NCBI GenBank assembly: GCA_947095585.1
Contig: OX352763.1
Location: 46,839,481-46,903,480, forward strand
Direction of reading: 5' to 3'
From: Nephrocerus scutellatus
Lineage: Eukaryota > Arthropoda > Insecta > Diptera > Pipunculidae
Length of the DNA stretch: 64,000 nucleotides
Shown: piece after piece, positions 55,150-64,000 of the stretch
Numbering within the stretch: position 1 is the first letter of the stretch
Layout of the letters: each line of letters opens with the position of its first letter
Position numbers and translations under genes: made by a program
Notes under the pieces: generated by a model
What the model was told of the DNA's origin: nothing
What the model saw: only the letters and a program-made list of their open reading frames with translations
Database searches by the model: none

Positions 55150-55870
55150 TCCGGATCTTTTTATTTTATTTGGTCATGGTCAACCTACATGTTAGTTTAT
55201 TTGGGATGTCGCATTTTCTCAATACTTTATAAGGATCTACTCTAGCTATGCTATAATAGGCTTAAAGGTCTATAAACAAATTTTGAAGTGGGGTTTGAAA
55301 CCTTGACATTTTTTATCATCTGTCTAAGGGTGAAAATCTGATCAGTTGTTGATTAGCATGTGATTAAGTCACACTGGTTCTTCCCATTCACGAATTGATT
55401 GGTGTAGTGCGGGTACTCATGATTAAATCAGAACCGCTGCGAAGCTTACTGATCCCGAGGTATTACGTTTATTGAGCCGATCTATCGCTCTGCTAACTTT
55501 GTCTATGCTTGGTGAAGGCAGCTTAGTGCGGTCGACGGTCTTTGGTGGAGCCTCCAATTCCTCGGTTAGCTGGCCATTTAGCAACTCAAGAATGAAAGTG
55601 CTCTTTCCATCGCTACCATATGCCTTTTAGATCGGCGATCAGATTCCCCTCTTTCTCCTTGCAATATTTCCGTCATACCATGCACTCTTTCGTAGAACTT
55701 CCGCGCCTGGTCGGTCGCCGCTGTTTGTACTGTTCTATTTCACGTACAAGTTTCTTTACCCAGGCTGTTTTTCTTTTCGCGGGTGAACTATTTTTTCATA
55801 TCTTCTGGGAGCTTTATATTCTTCTTGGCATGCATACATTCCATGAGGTTATTGCATTGATTGATACTCA
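55150..55870 (-). pseudogene. LINE reverse transcriptase fragment, RTE-like style
   Basis: The minus strand reads ARKFYERVHGMTEILQ near 55680 and ELEAPPKTVDRTKLPSPSID then KVSRAIDRLNKRNTSGS (about 55440-55560). After a gap it has DQIFTLRQMIKNVKVSNPTS then KFVY (about 55290-55350), where FIDF.AAYD would normally follow. Many stops. The style of these motifs fits RTE-type elements. Confidence 0.5.
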
Positions 55871-55941
55871 AAATTTGTTCGTCTACTGAATCGAGATTGT
55901 ACTTTCTTTTCCTTTCATATATCTTAAAAATTGTTAACAAA

Positions 55942-56503
55942 ATGAATACAGAGTTCCAAAGCTCTGAGGTAGGGATTCATCTACTTTTAAAAAAAATTGA
56001 TGCAATGTATCGCACTTTATTATGGAACTTTATAAAGAGTGATTATATTTTGAGAGAAAGTCATATTAAAGCTTAGAATTTCGATTAAAGTGCTTTTTTA
56101 CATTTGAATGATGTATATGCAGGAATTGAATTTGAGGACTATATTCGGTCGAACAATATTGAGTCCGAAACAATTGCTTTCGTTAAGGACAATATTGCTC
56201 AGTTTTATTTAGAGCTGTGTCGTCAAATTCGAAAACGTATTGAATTTAAGAATAATAAGTTAAAAGTTTTGAACTATTTGGATCCAAAATGCGTGAACAG
56301 TGAAAACGGAAGACATAAATTCTGAGTGGCGGCATTCAAAACAAAGTATTCATTTCTTAAAGCAAAATGGTGTCGTTGAATTTTGGGTTAAATTCAATGA
56401 ATCTAAAGATGGTGTTGGCAAGTCGATGTTTTTGAAACATTCGAATTTAATGAAATATATAGCATCACAACTGCTGAAAGAATTTTTTCAGAATGAAGCC
56501 TAA
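55942..56503 (+). pseudogene. hAT-like transposase C-terminal fragment
   Basis: The plus strand reads EFQSSEVGIHLLLKKIDAMY then RTLLWNFIKSDYILRES, a stop, LNDVYAGIEFEDYIRSNNIE, FYLELCRQIRKRIEFKNNKL and KVLNYLDPKCVNSENGRHKF. After a frameshift it has VVEFWVKFNESKDG...LMKYIASQLL. This succession is seen in the C-terminal half of domesticated or mobile hAT-type transposases of insects. The catalytic N-terminal part is absent. Confidence 0.4.
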
Positions 56504-56509
56504 TAAAAA

Positions 56510-57713
56510 GAAAAAAAAAACAAATTCTTTTAAAATCGAAACAGTGGATAATAAGTGGATAATGGCTGCAAAATGTTAAGTTTCAAAAAGAAACGAAATA
56601 TGGGTGCCAAATTTCTAGTACGCAAAAAGATTGTATCTTTTTTTACATAAACAGATTATTAATTGAAATTTTATGTTATATTAAGTCTGGTTTTTATTTT
56701 GTTGGTACCTTCCTGTATCAAATCTTATTTATGTGATAAATTCTTTTTTTGTAGGCTATGCTTGCATGCCTTATATGCTAAGTGCTTTTGTGTATAGATA
56801 TTAAGTTTTTATTGTTATTTCAGTGTTACTTAACACTGATTTTATTATACCAGCTACTATTCCTTCAAAAACTTTAATAAAAATTTTAGTAAAGAACTAT
56901 TTTTTTTGTTTCTTAAGGTTTAAATACTGCATATTTTATTAACTTTTGGAGCTTTACTACGCAAATTTCATTTTGATACCCAAATTTGCTACGAAATTTT
57001 TGCGTGGTAGCACTGCTTGTGATTTGACATATTTTGGATCACTGCTGTTCCGTTCATTTCGAATGAGGTGTACCGCTCTTTCGGTTCATTGTACTGTTGC
57101 GTTCGGCACCGAGAACGGTGAGTTTACTTTTTTTTACAAGACACTAACATATGTCATTCTCGCCTTTTCACATAAGTTCCAAACGTTTTACAGTTATTAA
57201 CCAGTCAACTATTTTAGTTAATATTTGTAAGAGTGCTAGAGTGGTTCAAGGAAATGGTTCTACAAACAACTATTATAGTTCATCTGTTAGTATTGAACGC
57301 CCAGTTTTATTTATTTACTAATTTATATGAATATTTATTTACGCTAAATTCTAAAAGGAACAGCACTTAAAATATTTCATAAACGTAGCTCTTAAATTAC
57401 TTAAAAACGTTACATTTATTAGGAGCCGTAAACCTTACGTTTTCGTGACATCAAATACGACCAACTTTATACACACTAATCCATACGAAACACTGCGTAA
57501 ATTTGTTTCAATTCTATTGTGACAAAAGTGCGGTATACGTACCGTAATCGTAGCGTCAAAACGTACCGTTTACGAAATTTTTGTTACACTAAACGTTACG
57601 TTTATGATGCGGCTGGCCGGGAGGGCAGTTATGACTTACAATCAAGTTCGATAGTCTGTTTACCGCTTAAGATGGAGTCAGCAGTTCTAATGACATTATT
57701 ACTAGCTGTATTT
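56510..57713. other. No recognised gene
   Basis: AT-rich up to about 57420. The stretch 57420-57620 contains several TTACGTTT/AAACGTAAC-type blocks in both orientations and may be the end of an inverted-repeat element, but the arms are too diverged to place. Confidence 0.3.
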
Positions 57714-57771
57714 TATTTGCCGAGGAATAAGGAAAAACAACAAGAGGCGTATTTTATTTGCCGAGGAATAT
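57714..57771 (+). repeat. Tandem ends of the small ATTTTATTTG MITE family
   Basis: AGCTGTATTTTATTTGCCGA (57714) then GGAATA, repeated as GTATTTTATTTGCCGAGGAA at 57749. The terminal block matches the MITEs at 10520 and 21846 but lies here as a direct repeat. Confidence 0.5.
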
Positions 57772-58122
57772 AGAGGTGTGGAAAATTAATCTTTTGAGTG
57801 TACAGAATCTTTTGGTTCAGTCACGAAGACCAATTGACCAATTTCAAGTATTAACAATGAAAACGTGGTATTTTTATTGTAAACGTATTGCAGAATCGTA
57901 TACATAGGTTCTCACTAGGAGAATTCGAAATCGACGGGGGTACTAATTTTAGCACTAATGTATTTCCCCCGCGGAATGATTAAATTTTTATCTTGGACAT
58001 ATTTTTTCGTAAAGAGCTTATTTCCCGATATATTTGAATTTCAGCTTAAAAAAATCACACGCTATTTCAAAATATTTCATTAAAAATTAATAAATGAAAC
58101 AAAAACAAAATTTGTTTTCCGT

Positions 58123-61100
58123 ATGAGTAAGAGTGAGCCATCAGCTACAGATACGCAATGGCTCAACCCACAATGTTTCGTTCATCACGGTCTGTTCTGT
58201 GTTGCCACAAATATTAAAAACTATACTGTTTTGTTCAATATTCAATACGAACGGCCTGTACCGCTCGCGAAAAAACCAAAGTCGTCGAAGAATTCGAAGT
58301 CAAAGTGGTCCACCAGAAAAAAAAGCATCATCTGGCAGAACTAGCCCTTTTCAAAAGAAAGCTCGAACCTGTCCAGCGTGCGGTGTTCAGCACCGAGTAT
58401 TCAATTGTCTCTTTAAAGCGAAGACTTGCAAAAAATGCAAGAGCTTGAATCATAAAGCTGGTCACTGTCAAAGTTATAAAGATGATAAAGATAAATCAAC
58501 AGGTCGAGAGAACCAACAAAAATGCTCAAGAAGCAGGCCTTCAAATCAATCAAGTCAGCGAACTCAACAATGCCGCGCAACACAAGTTTGATGAACCAAA
58601 GATCAACAGCGCGAACGTGAAGCTACAACTCGACACAGCTTCAGACATAACGATCATCTCAAAAAGAAACTGGAGCCGCCTTGGAAAAGCAACCCTCCAG
58701 AGGTATCTCAAAACCAGCAGGCAGCGCATCCGGAGATGAAGTTCCGCTGCTTCGAAGTTTTCCATGTGTCATCAAGTTGAATGGAGTTGAAGAGTACGCT
58801 GAGTGCTATATAGCCAGAAATTAACCTATCCGGAATTCCTTGATTAAACGCTTTCAAGTTGTGGGGAGTGCCACTTAACACAGTGTCGGTGAACAGCATC
58901 AATCCCGAAGGTAATTTGACAAGCAAAATAAGAAAATCATTTACTGAAATTTCTCGGAAGATCTCGGATGCTGCACAAAAGTCAAAGCTTCCATTAAACT
59001 GAAGCTAGAAGCGAAACCAGTTTTCCGCAATGCTCGACCAATCCCTCACGCCGTAGCTCCGGCAGCACAAGCAGAACTTGAATGCCTTCAACATCTCGGA
59101 GTTTAGTCACCTGTCTCATACTCCAAATCAGCAGCTCCGATCGTGGCAGTCAAGAAGAAAAATGGCAAGATTCGAATATGTGGTGATTACTCATCTGGAC
59201 TCAAAAGCAATCTGGAGCCAAATCAGTATCCATTGCCAAAACCAAAAGAAATTTTCGCAAACTTGGTAGGCAAAAGAGTGTTCAGCAAAATTGACCTGAG
59301 CGATGCATATTTCGAAGTCGAAAACGATGAACAAGCAAAACAACTGATGCCCATCAATACTCACATCGGCCTATTCCACGTCAACCGACTACAACAAGGT
59401 GTGAAGACAGCTTCTGCCATTTTCCAGAAAATAGTCAACACAATGCTCGCTGGCATCACACCTCACGATTTCATCCACGACATTATTATTGCTGGAGTCG
59501 ACGAACAAGATCACGAGCAGCAGATCTTCAAAGCCATGAAGCGCATCAGAGAATATGGTTTCAAGCTACAGTTGGAAAAATTCGAGTTCGGTAAGAAAAG
59601 TGTTGAGTTTTGGGGTCACATCATCGACAAGAGTGGAATAAAACCACATCTGGACAAGCAGTCATCAAAGAACTTGGACTCCAAAAGAAGTATCACAGCT
59701 CCGATTGTTCCTATTTGCAGTCAATTATTAAGGAAAATTCATCAAACGCATGAAGAATCCTCGACGAGTTGCTAAAGAAAGATGTCAAATTCGAGCAACG
59801 AACAAAGTTTGGTACACTACAATCCTAAGAAGAACATTTTTTGGCAACCGACGCATCAGATTACGGTATGAGAGCAGTGGTGATGCACAAATTTAACTAT
59901 GGTACTTTGCATCCTATCATGCACTATTTAGCCACACTCACACGCTGCAGAAAGAAATTATCCTCAAATACAGAAGATAGCTTGCACTCTTGTGTTCGGT
60001 TTGAAGAAAGCACACAGCTACATTTACAGCAGAAAATTAGAGATCCAGATTGATAACAAACCCTTAATGGCGATATTTGGCAAGAAATACGGAATTCCAG
60101 CATATACGGCAAATCGGCTCCACAGTGGTGGCCTACGAATTCATAATCAATACGTGAAAACTATCGAATTCGGTTACGCAGACGTCTTGTCAAGACTCAT
60201 CAACAGCCAGCTACAGCCAATTGAGGAAATCGTAATTGCATCAGTCAAGACCAACGATATATGCTGCAACATGCTGACTATCGCAAAAACACTGCAAGTA
60301 CATCAGAGAAGCCACATCTCAATGCCCGACCCTCAGCAAGGTTTCAAAAATAATTAGCACAAATTCTTGGCCATCTCAAGCAAAACATATAAAAATAAAC
60401 GCAATCACAGAATTCTTCATGGTCCGAAACCACCTTTCACAAATGCAAGGTTGCATTTTCTATGACGAACGACTCATGGTTCCATCAAAATATCGCGAGA
60501 AAATTCTGAAAGAACTCCACGAAGGCCATCAAGCGCCTCCTAGCTCAAGATACATTTTTCTGGCCATCGATAAACAAAGATATTGAGAAAAATTTCAGAA
60601 CTTGCGAAGCTTGTGCTGTTTCCAGAAAATCACCGATCAAATGTGACTTAAAACCTTGGTAGATTCCTAATAAACCATGGTCAGGAATTCATATTGACGG
60701 AGACTTCTTCTTAATTGTAATCATCAATGCCTACAGCAAATGGCGTGAAGTATTCAGAACCAAATCAACAACCTCAGCAAAAACCATCGAATTGCTAAAC
60801 GATGTTTTCTCCCGCTTAGGTAACTGCATAACAATAGTATTGGACAATGGCGTACAATTAACGTCACAAGAATTCAAAGATTTCTGCGAGTCAAATAGGC
60901 TTCAAGACATCAGAACCGCGTCTTACAGTCCTCAGTCGAATGGTCTTGCCGAGCGTTTCGTTGATCTAGTAAAAACATGTCTAAGGAAGCAAAGAGGAAA
61001 CTGCGACCAGAAGCTGCGAAAGTTCCTGTTCAACTATCGTTGAACACCATCGTATAACTTAGGCATGAAGAATCCATCAGAGTTGCTAAACCATCGGAAG

Positions 61101-61376
61101 AAGAAAACATCCTTGGATTTACTCATGACCAAAGAAAGCAAATCAAATTCGAGCACCGAAAAAAGTAAAATGGAAAATGAAGAGAATTTGAAGTCAATGA
61201 TGGAGTCTTCTACAAGTTACAAGAATCAAACGACAAATGGAACTGGGCTCCAGCAAAAATCGTTGAAAAAATTGGAAGAGTGAATTACAACATCGCAGTC
61301 GAAACTACTTCAGGAGAGCAAATCATTAAAGCCCATGCGAACCAGTTGAAGACCTACTATTCCAAAAAAGTTTAAT
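58123..61376 (+). pseudogene. Ty3/gypsy-like Gag-Pol, heavily frameshifted
   Basis: In order on the plus strand: zinc knuckles CPACGVQHRVFNCLFKAKTC then KKCKSLNHKAGHC (58375-58470); protease LQLDTASDITIISKRNW (58625); RT MAVKKKNGKIRICGDYSSGL, FSKIDLSDAYFEVEND (first Asp) and FIHDIIIAGV (59470, where Y/F-x-D-D is expected, so an active-site Asp is replaced by His). Then an RNase H part FLATDASDYGMRAVVMHKFN; integrase IVLDNGVQLTSQEFKDFCES and YSPQSNGLAERFVDLVKTCL (60835-60980); and a tail VNYNIAVETTSGEQIIKAHA ending near 61376. Many stops and frame changes; not functional. Confidence 0.85.
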
Positions 61377-61518
61377 GAACTGTTAGAAGTACCCGAGTTG
61401 GAAGACGTACGAGATGAAGACAATCAATCAATCGAGCTCCAAGTCGAACCGAACGAGCTAATGCTAGCATTCCACCACGACTTTTGGATGACTTCGTCAG
61501 ATTTTAAAGGGGGGAAAG
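61377..61518 (+). other. Ty3-like 3' region with polypurine tract
   Basis: AAAGGGGGGAAAG at 61506-61518 directly precedes TG, the position expected for the plus-strand primer of reverse transcription. Confidence 0.5.
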
Positions 61519-61696
61519 TGAGGAGAACCAGATCTATATTCCTCTCCTTTTATTCCATCTCTCTCTCTTTCTCTTATTTGAATTTCACCAAATAAGTCTC
61601 GACCTTCAATCTTGATTTAAATTTCATAGTGTTAAGTTCTAATAAAATATCATTTATGTGAGAGTCTTGATTTAAGCATTGACCTACCGAGTTACA
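61519..61696 (+). repeat. Probable 3' LTR of the Ty3-like element
   Basis: Starts TGAGGAGAACCAGATC after the polypurine tract and could end ...GAGTTACA. It contains AATAAAATATC, a possible polyadenylation signal. No matching 5' LTR is found upstream of 58123, so the ends are inferred. Confidence 0.35.
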
Positions 61697-61739
61697 ATTA
61701 AAAAAAAACCCCTTTATAACTCTGCTTTCCAAAACTTTT

Positions 61740-62060
61740 CAGCAGCAGGACGACTGATTTGAAACAGACTTTTACCTCGTTTATATGCGGGTTGGAGTCA
61801 GCTCTCAGAATAAACATAACAGATTTTGGTTTTTTTTTCTCGTTATGTATGTAGAAATCTTTGGACAAAAGTTAACAAACTTTTAACTTTTTCGAAGGAA
61901 ATAGGAATGAACTAAGTTACATTTCGGACCGAATGTGAAATATTTATTTTTGTTATTGTTAAGACTTCAATATAATAATAATGAAGCTTGTCACAACTAA
62001 AAACTTTATGTATTCATTGTACGAGCTCTTCTAAAGTTTAAGAAACAATAAGTTTATTTA
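61740..62060 (+). repeat. Dispersed repeat, copy 2 (pair at 21670-22060)
   Basis: CTCGTTATGTATGTAGAAAT, CAAACTTTTAACTTTTTC and AAAACTTTATGTATTCATTG correspond block by block to 21670-22060. No gene is seen in 62060-62336. Confidence 0.55.
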
Positions 62061-62336
62061 ATAAAGGCAAAAGTCTCAAGGGCTAAGTATTTCCATCCTG
62101 AGAGCTCTGTTACTGTATGTGTGGTTATTTCTACCAAATGCGAGCTACCCATGCGTAGTTGGTATTCGTGCTTTGATTTGTTTTTTGATTGTAAAATAAA
62201 CAAAGTGATGCCATTCTTTCTAGTCAATCAATCTTCATAATTTCATCCAATATGATAAATTACACAGATCAAAATTTCAACTGAAATCCATCTCAAACTC
62301 GTTGCTTATAAACGAGGAATATAAAACAAGTAAATG

Positions 62337-62959
62337 TAAAAAACACAACCCATAGAAATTAAAATTTTTAATGTAAATTCTCTGATCAGAGATAAACAAG
62401 GTTTGAACAAAATTGGATTAATTTTGAAAAAAAAATATATATGGAAGCCTCTCGCCCCTGTGGCCCGATCACAGTCAAATTTAAAAAAAGTGTTGTCATC
62501 GGAAATACACAGGTGTGCAAAGTTTGAATAACATCGGGCAAAATAAAAAAAAATCATATGAACGTCCCTCGGCACTGGGGCCGGAAAAGTTTGAAAAAAA
62601 TAAACGGGATTGAGAGCGTGGCTACACAGGCGTGGGAATAAAAGTCATTCCAATGAACGTTGTGGCTAAACGTAACGAATCATTTGTGTGTGTTTGTGTG
62701 TGTGTATGTTGGTTAATTTGTTGTTGTTTTGCCGTATAGAACGTTCTGCTTGTGCCGAAAGTAACTTTTTGTAGTTGACTTTCGTTGGATTCTCGGTGGA
62801 ATCAAGCTTTCAACTCACTAAAAACCTACCTGTTTCGATGGACATGACTTTCATTCCCATGATAGTGTAGCCACGCTCTTATTAAGTGTATTAAAAAGTG
62901 ATTACAGAATTTGACCAGCCACAAACACATCGGGACGCAAAGTTAATATAGAGAATTTA
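62337..62959 (+). repeat. Dispersed AACCCAT...TAGAGAATTT repeat, carrying a nested MITE
   Basis: Begins with AAAAAACACAACCCATAG, contains TAAATTCTCTGATCAGAGAT at 62374 and a GTTGTCATCGGAAATACACA subrepeat at 62494, and ends TTAATATAGAGAATTTAA. The MITE at 62613-62879 interrupts it. The next copy starts only a few bases after its end. Confidence 0.75.
62613..62879. mobile_element. 267-bp MITE with AGAGCGTGGCTACAC termini
   Basis: The left end AGAGCGTGGCTACACAGGCG continues TGGGAATAAAAGTCAT. The right end on the minus strand reads AGAGCGTGGCTACACTATCA and TGGGAATGAAAGTCAT, so about 36 bp are inverted with few mismatches. The interior includes a TG-rich tract and no ORF. No clear target duplication. 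A fragment of the same end occurs at 32238. Confidence 0.8.
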
Positions 62960-62961
62960 AG

Positions 62962-63405
62962 AAAACAACCCATAAAAACTAAAAATTTTCATCTAAATTC
63001 TCTAATCGGAGATACACAATTATGAACAAAATCGTGTTAATTTTGAAAAATATGTATAGGTATTGGAACACCTCAGCTCTGGGGGCCGATCACTTCCAAA
63101 TGTTTACGAAAAGTGCCATCGGATATACACATGTGTAAGAAATTTAAATTAAATAGGGTTCATATTTAAATAAATGTATATGGGAGCCAATCACTTCCAA
63201 ATTTTTTTAAAATAAGTTGTCATCGGGGATACACATGTGTACAAAATTTGAATAAAAGCAGGTTAATTTTAAATACCCGATAACTTCCAAGTTTGCATAG
63301 AAAGTATTGTCATCGGAGATACACATGTATGCAAAGTTTGAGTAAAATCAGGCTTTAGGAAATGCGTTAAAAATGTATCACAAGATTTGGCAAGCAGAGC
63401 ACAAT
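62962..63405 (+). repeat. Dispersed AACCCAT repeat, tandem neighbour, with three subrepeats
   Basis: AAAACAACCCATAAAAACTA (62963) and TAAATTCTCTAATCGGAGAT (62994) repeat the start of the preceding copy. Subrepeats with CATCGG.GATACACATGT... occur at about 63112, 63217 and 63313. The right end is lost. Confidence 0.75.
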
Positions 63406-63639
63406 TTAAAATATCAATTTTTGCACGCGCCACACGTGGGATCCCTCAAATAGTCCATGAGACTAAACTGCCAACAATATTTCAACTAAAATAAAAAAGT
63501 AATTACATTTTTTAAAATAGACGTCAAAGAAGTCGCAAAAACCAAACCACCAACCAAAAAGTCACACGCGCCACACGTGCATTACGACACGCGTGGCACG
63601 AGGGATCTAAGAAATGCAGTATGAAAATAAGCTGCTCAC

Positions 63640-63775
63640 AAAATTTCAGCTATCTTGGTCGTGTGAAAGTTGGTTATAAAAGGGTAGGCCGTGTGGAATA
63701 CACTGCCGCGGGATTTGAGCGTGAAAACGTCTACCCGGGACGAAAGAAAAGAAAACAAAGAACGGACATCTCAAA
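63640..63775 (+). repeat. Repeat related to 4560-4640 (inverted)
   Basis: GGGTAGGCCGTGTGGAATAC...CGGGACGAAAGAAAAGAAAA matches the minus strand of 4560-4640. The 77-codon ORF here (GFERENVYPGRKKRKQRTD) shares its core with the ORF of the other copy but is otherwise unlike a known protein. Confidence 0.6.
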
Positions 63776-63787
63776 ACGGCATCCAAA

Positions 63788-64000
63788 ATTCCAGACCATA
63801 ATTTCTTGCGAATCGCATGAGAAATTATTTTGTTCCCGTAATTCCAGACCATAATGACCATATTCCAGAATTTCATCCTACATAACGAATTTCATGCGAA
63901 TCGATTGAGAAATTACCTTGTTCCCGAAATTCCAGACCATAATGACCATATTCCAGAATTTCATCCTACATAACGAATTTCATGCGAATCGATTGAGAAA
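63788..64000. repeat. 88-bp tandem repeat reaching the window edge
   Basis: ATTCCAGACCATAATGACCA starts at 63841 and 63929 (88-bp period). A shortened unit precedes at 63788. The unit is the reverse complement of the degenerate end of the array at 819-1200 (ATTATGGTCTGGAATTTC). Confidence 0.9.

Noticed and set aside
57420..57620. Inverted-repeat element with AACGTTACGTTT-type arms
   Set aside because: Blocks occur on both strands but arms are too short and diverged to define ends.
63621..63854. Gene encoding the GRKKRKQR peptide shared with the ORF at 4397-4597
   Set aside because: Similarity follows the DNA repeat and both ORFs are short with unrelated ends; no evidence of codon-level constraint.

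Overview
This is an AT-rich piece of a fly (Diptera) nuclear genome. Two host genes can be read in full, both on the minus strand with conventional introns: ribosomal protein S6 (248 residues, three coding exons) and an AKAP1/spoonbill-type mitochondrial anchor protein (573 residues, four coding exons). Almost everything else recognisable is transposable-element sequence. The families present (P-type, mariner, Tc3-like, BEL/Pao, Ty3/gypsy-like, R1-like and other LINEs, tRNA-derived SINEs) and the protein sequences fit a dipteran. The species cannot be named from this window.

Layout. 1-4640: a LINE ORF1 fragment, a 118-bp tandem repeat, and two P-superfamily elements inserted side by side in the same target sequence; the larger one keeps a THAP domain but has lost most of its catalytic domain. 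4665-8940: four decayed pieces (three LINE fragments and a zinc-finger remnant). 9143-10218: RpS6. 10219-16500: LINE, copia-like and SINE fragments, then AT-rich DNA. 16508-19543: AKAP1-like gene with a dispersed repeat in its last intron. 19544-28390: mostly unassigned AT-rich DNA with MITEs, a second SINE and a pair of LINE copies in opposite orientation. 28397-29705: a mariner-like element with an uninterrupted 362-codon transposase. 30300-33300: dispersed repeats and inverted-repeat (MITE-like) elements. 33272-44924: a BEL/Pao element on the minus strand, interrupted by a younger BEL/Pao element on the plus strand; both have readable target-site duplications. 45031-52735: a mariner 5' fragment, a third BEL/Pao element, a Ty3-like element whose RING-Gag reading frame is duplicated in tandem, and a decayed Tc3-like transposon. 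52985-64000: a TG/TA-rich minisatellite, LINE and hAT fragments, a decayed Ty3/gypsy element, several copies of a dispersed repeat (one carrying a nested MITE), and a tandem repeat related, in inverted orientation, to the one near the left end.

How it fits together. The region reads as a layered record of insertions around two housekeeping-type genes. No operon-like, CRISPR or phage-type system is present. The most unusual items are the Ty3-like Gag with an N-terminal RING-like domain whose ORF-sized 1,314-bp unit is duplicated, the two P-type elements that share one target site, and the undisrupted mariner transposase. All calls come from reading the sequence; no database search was made.
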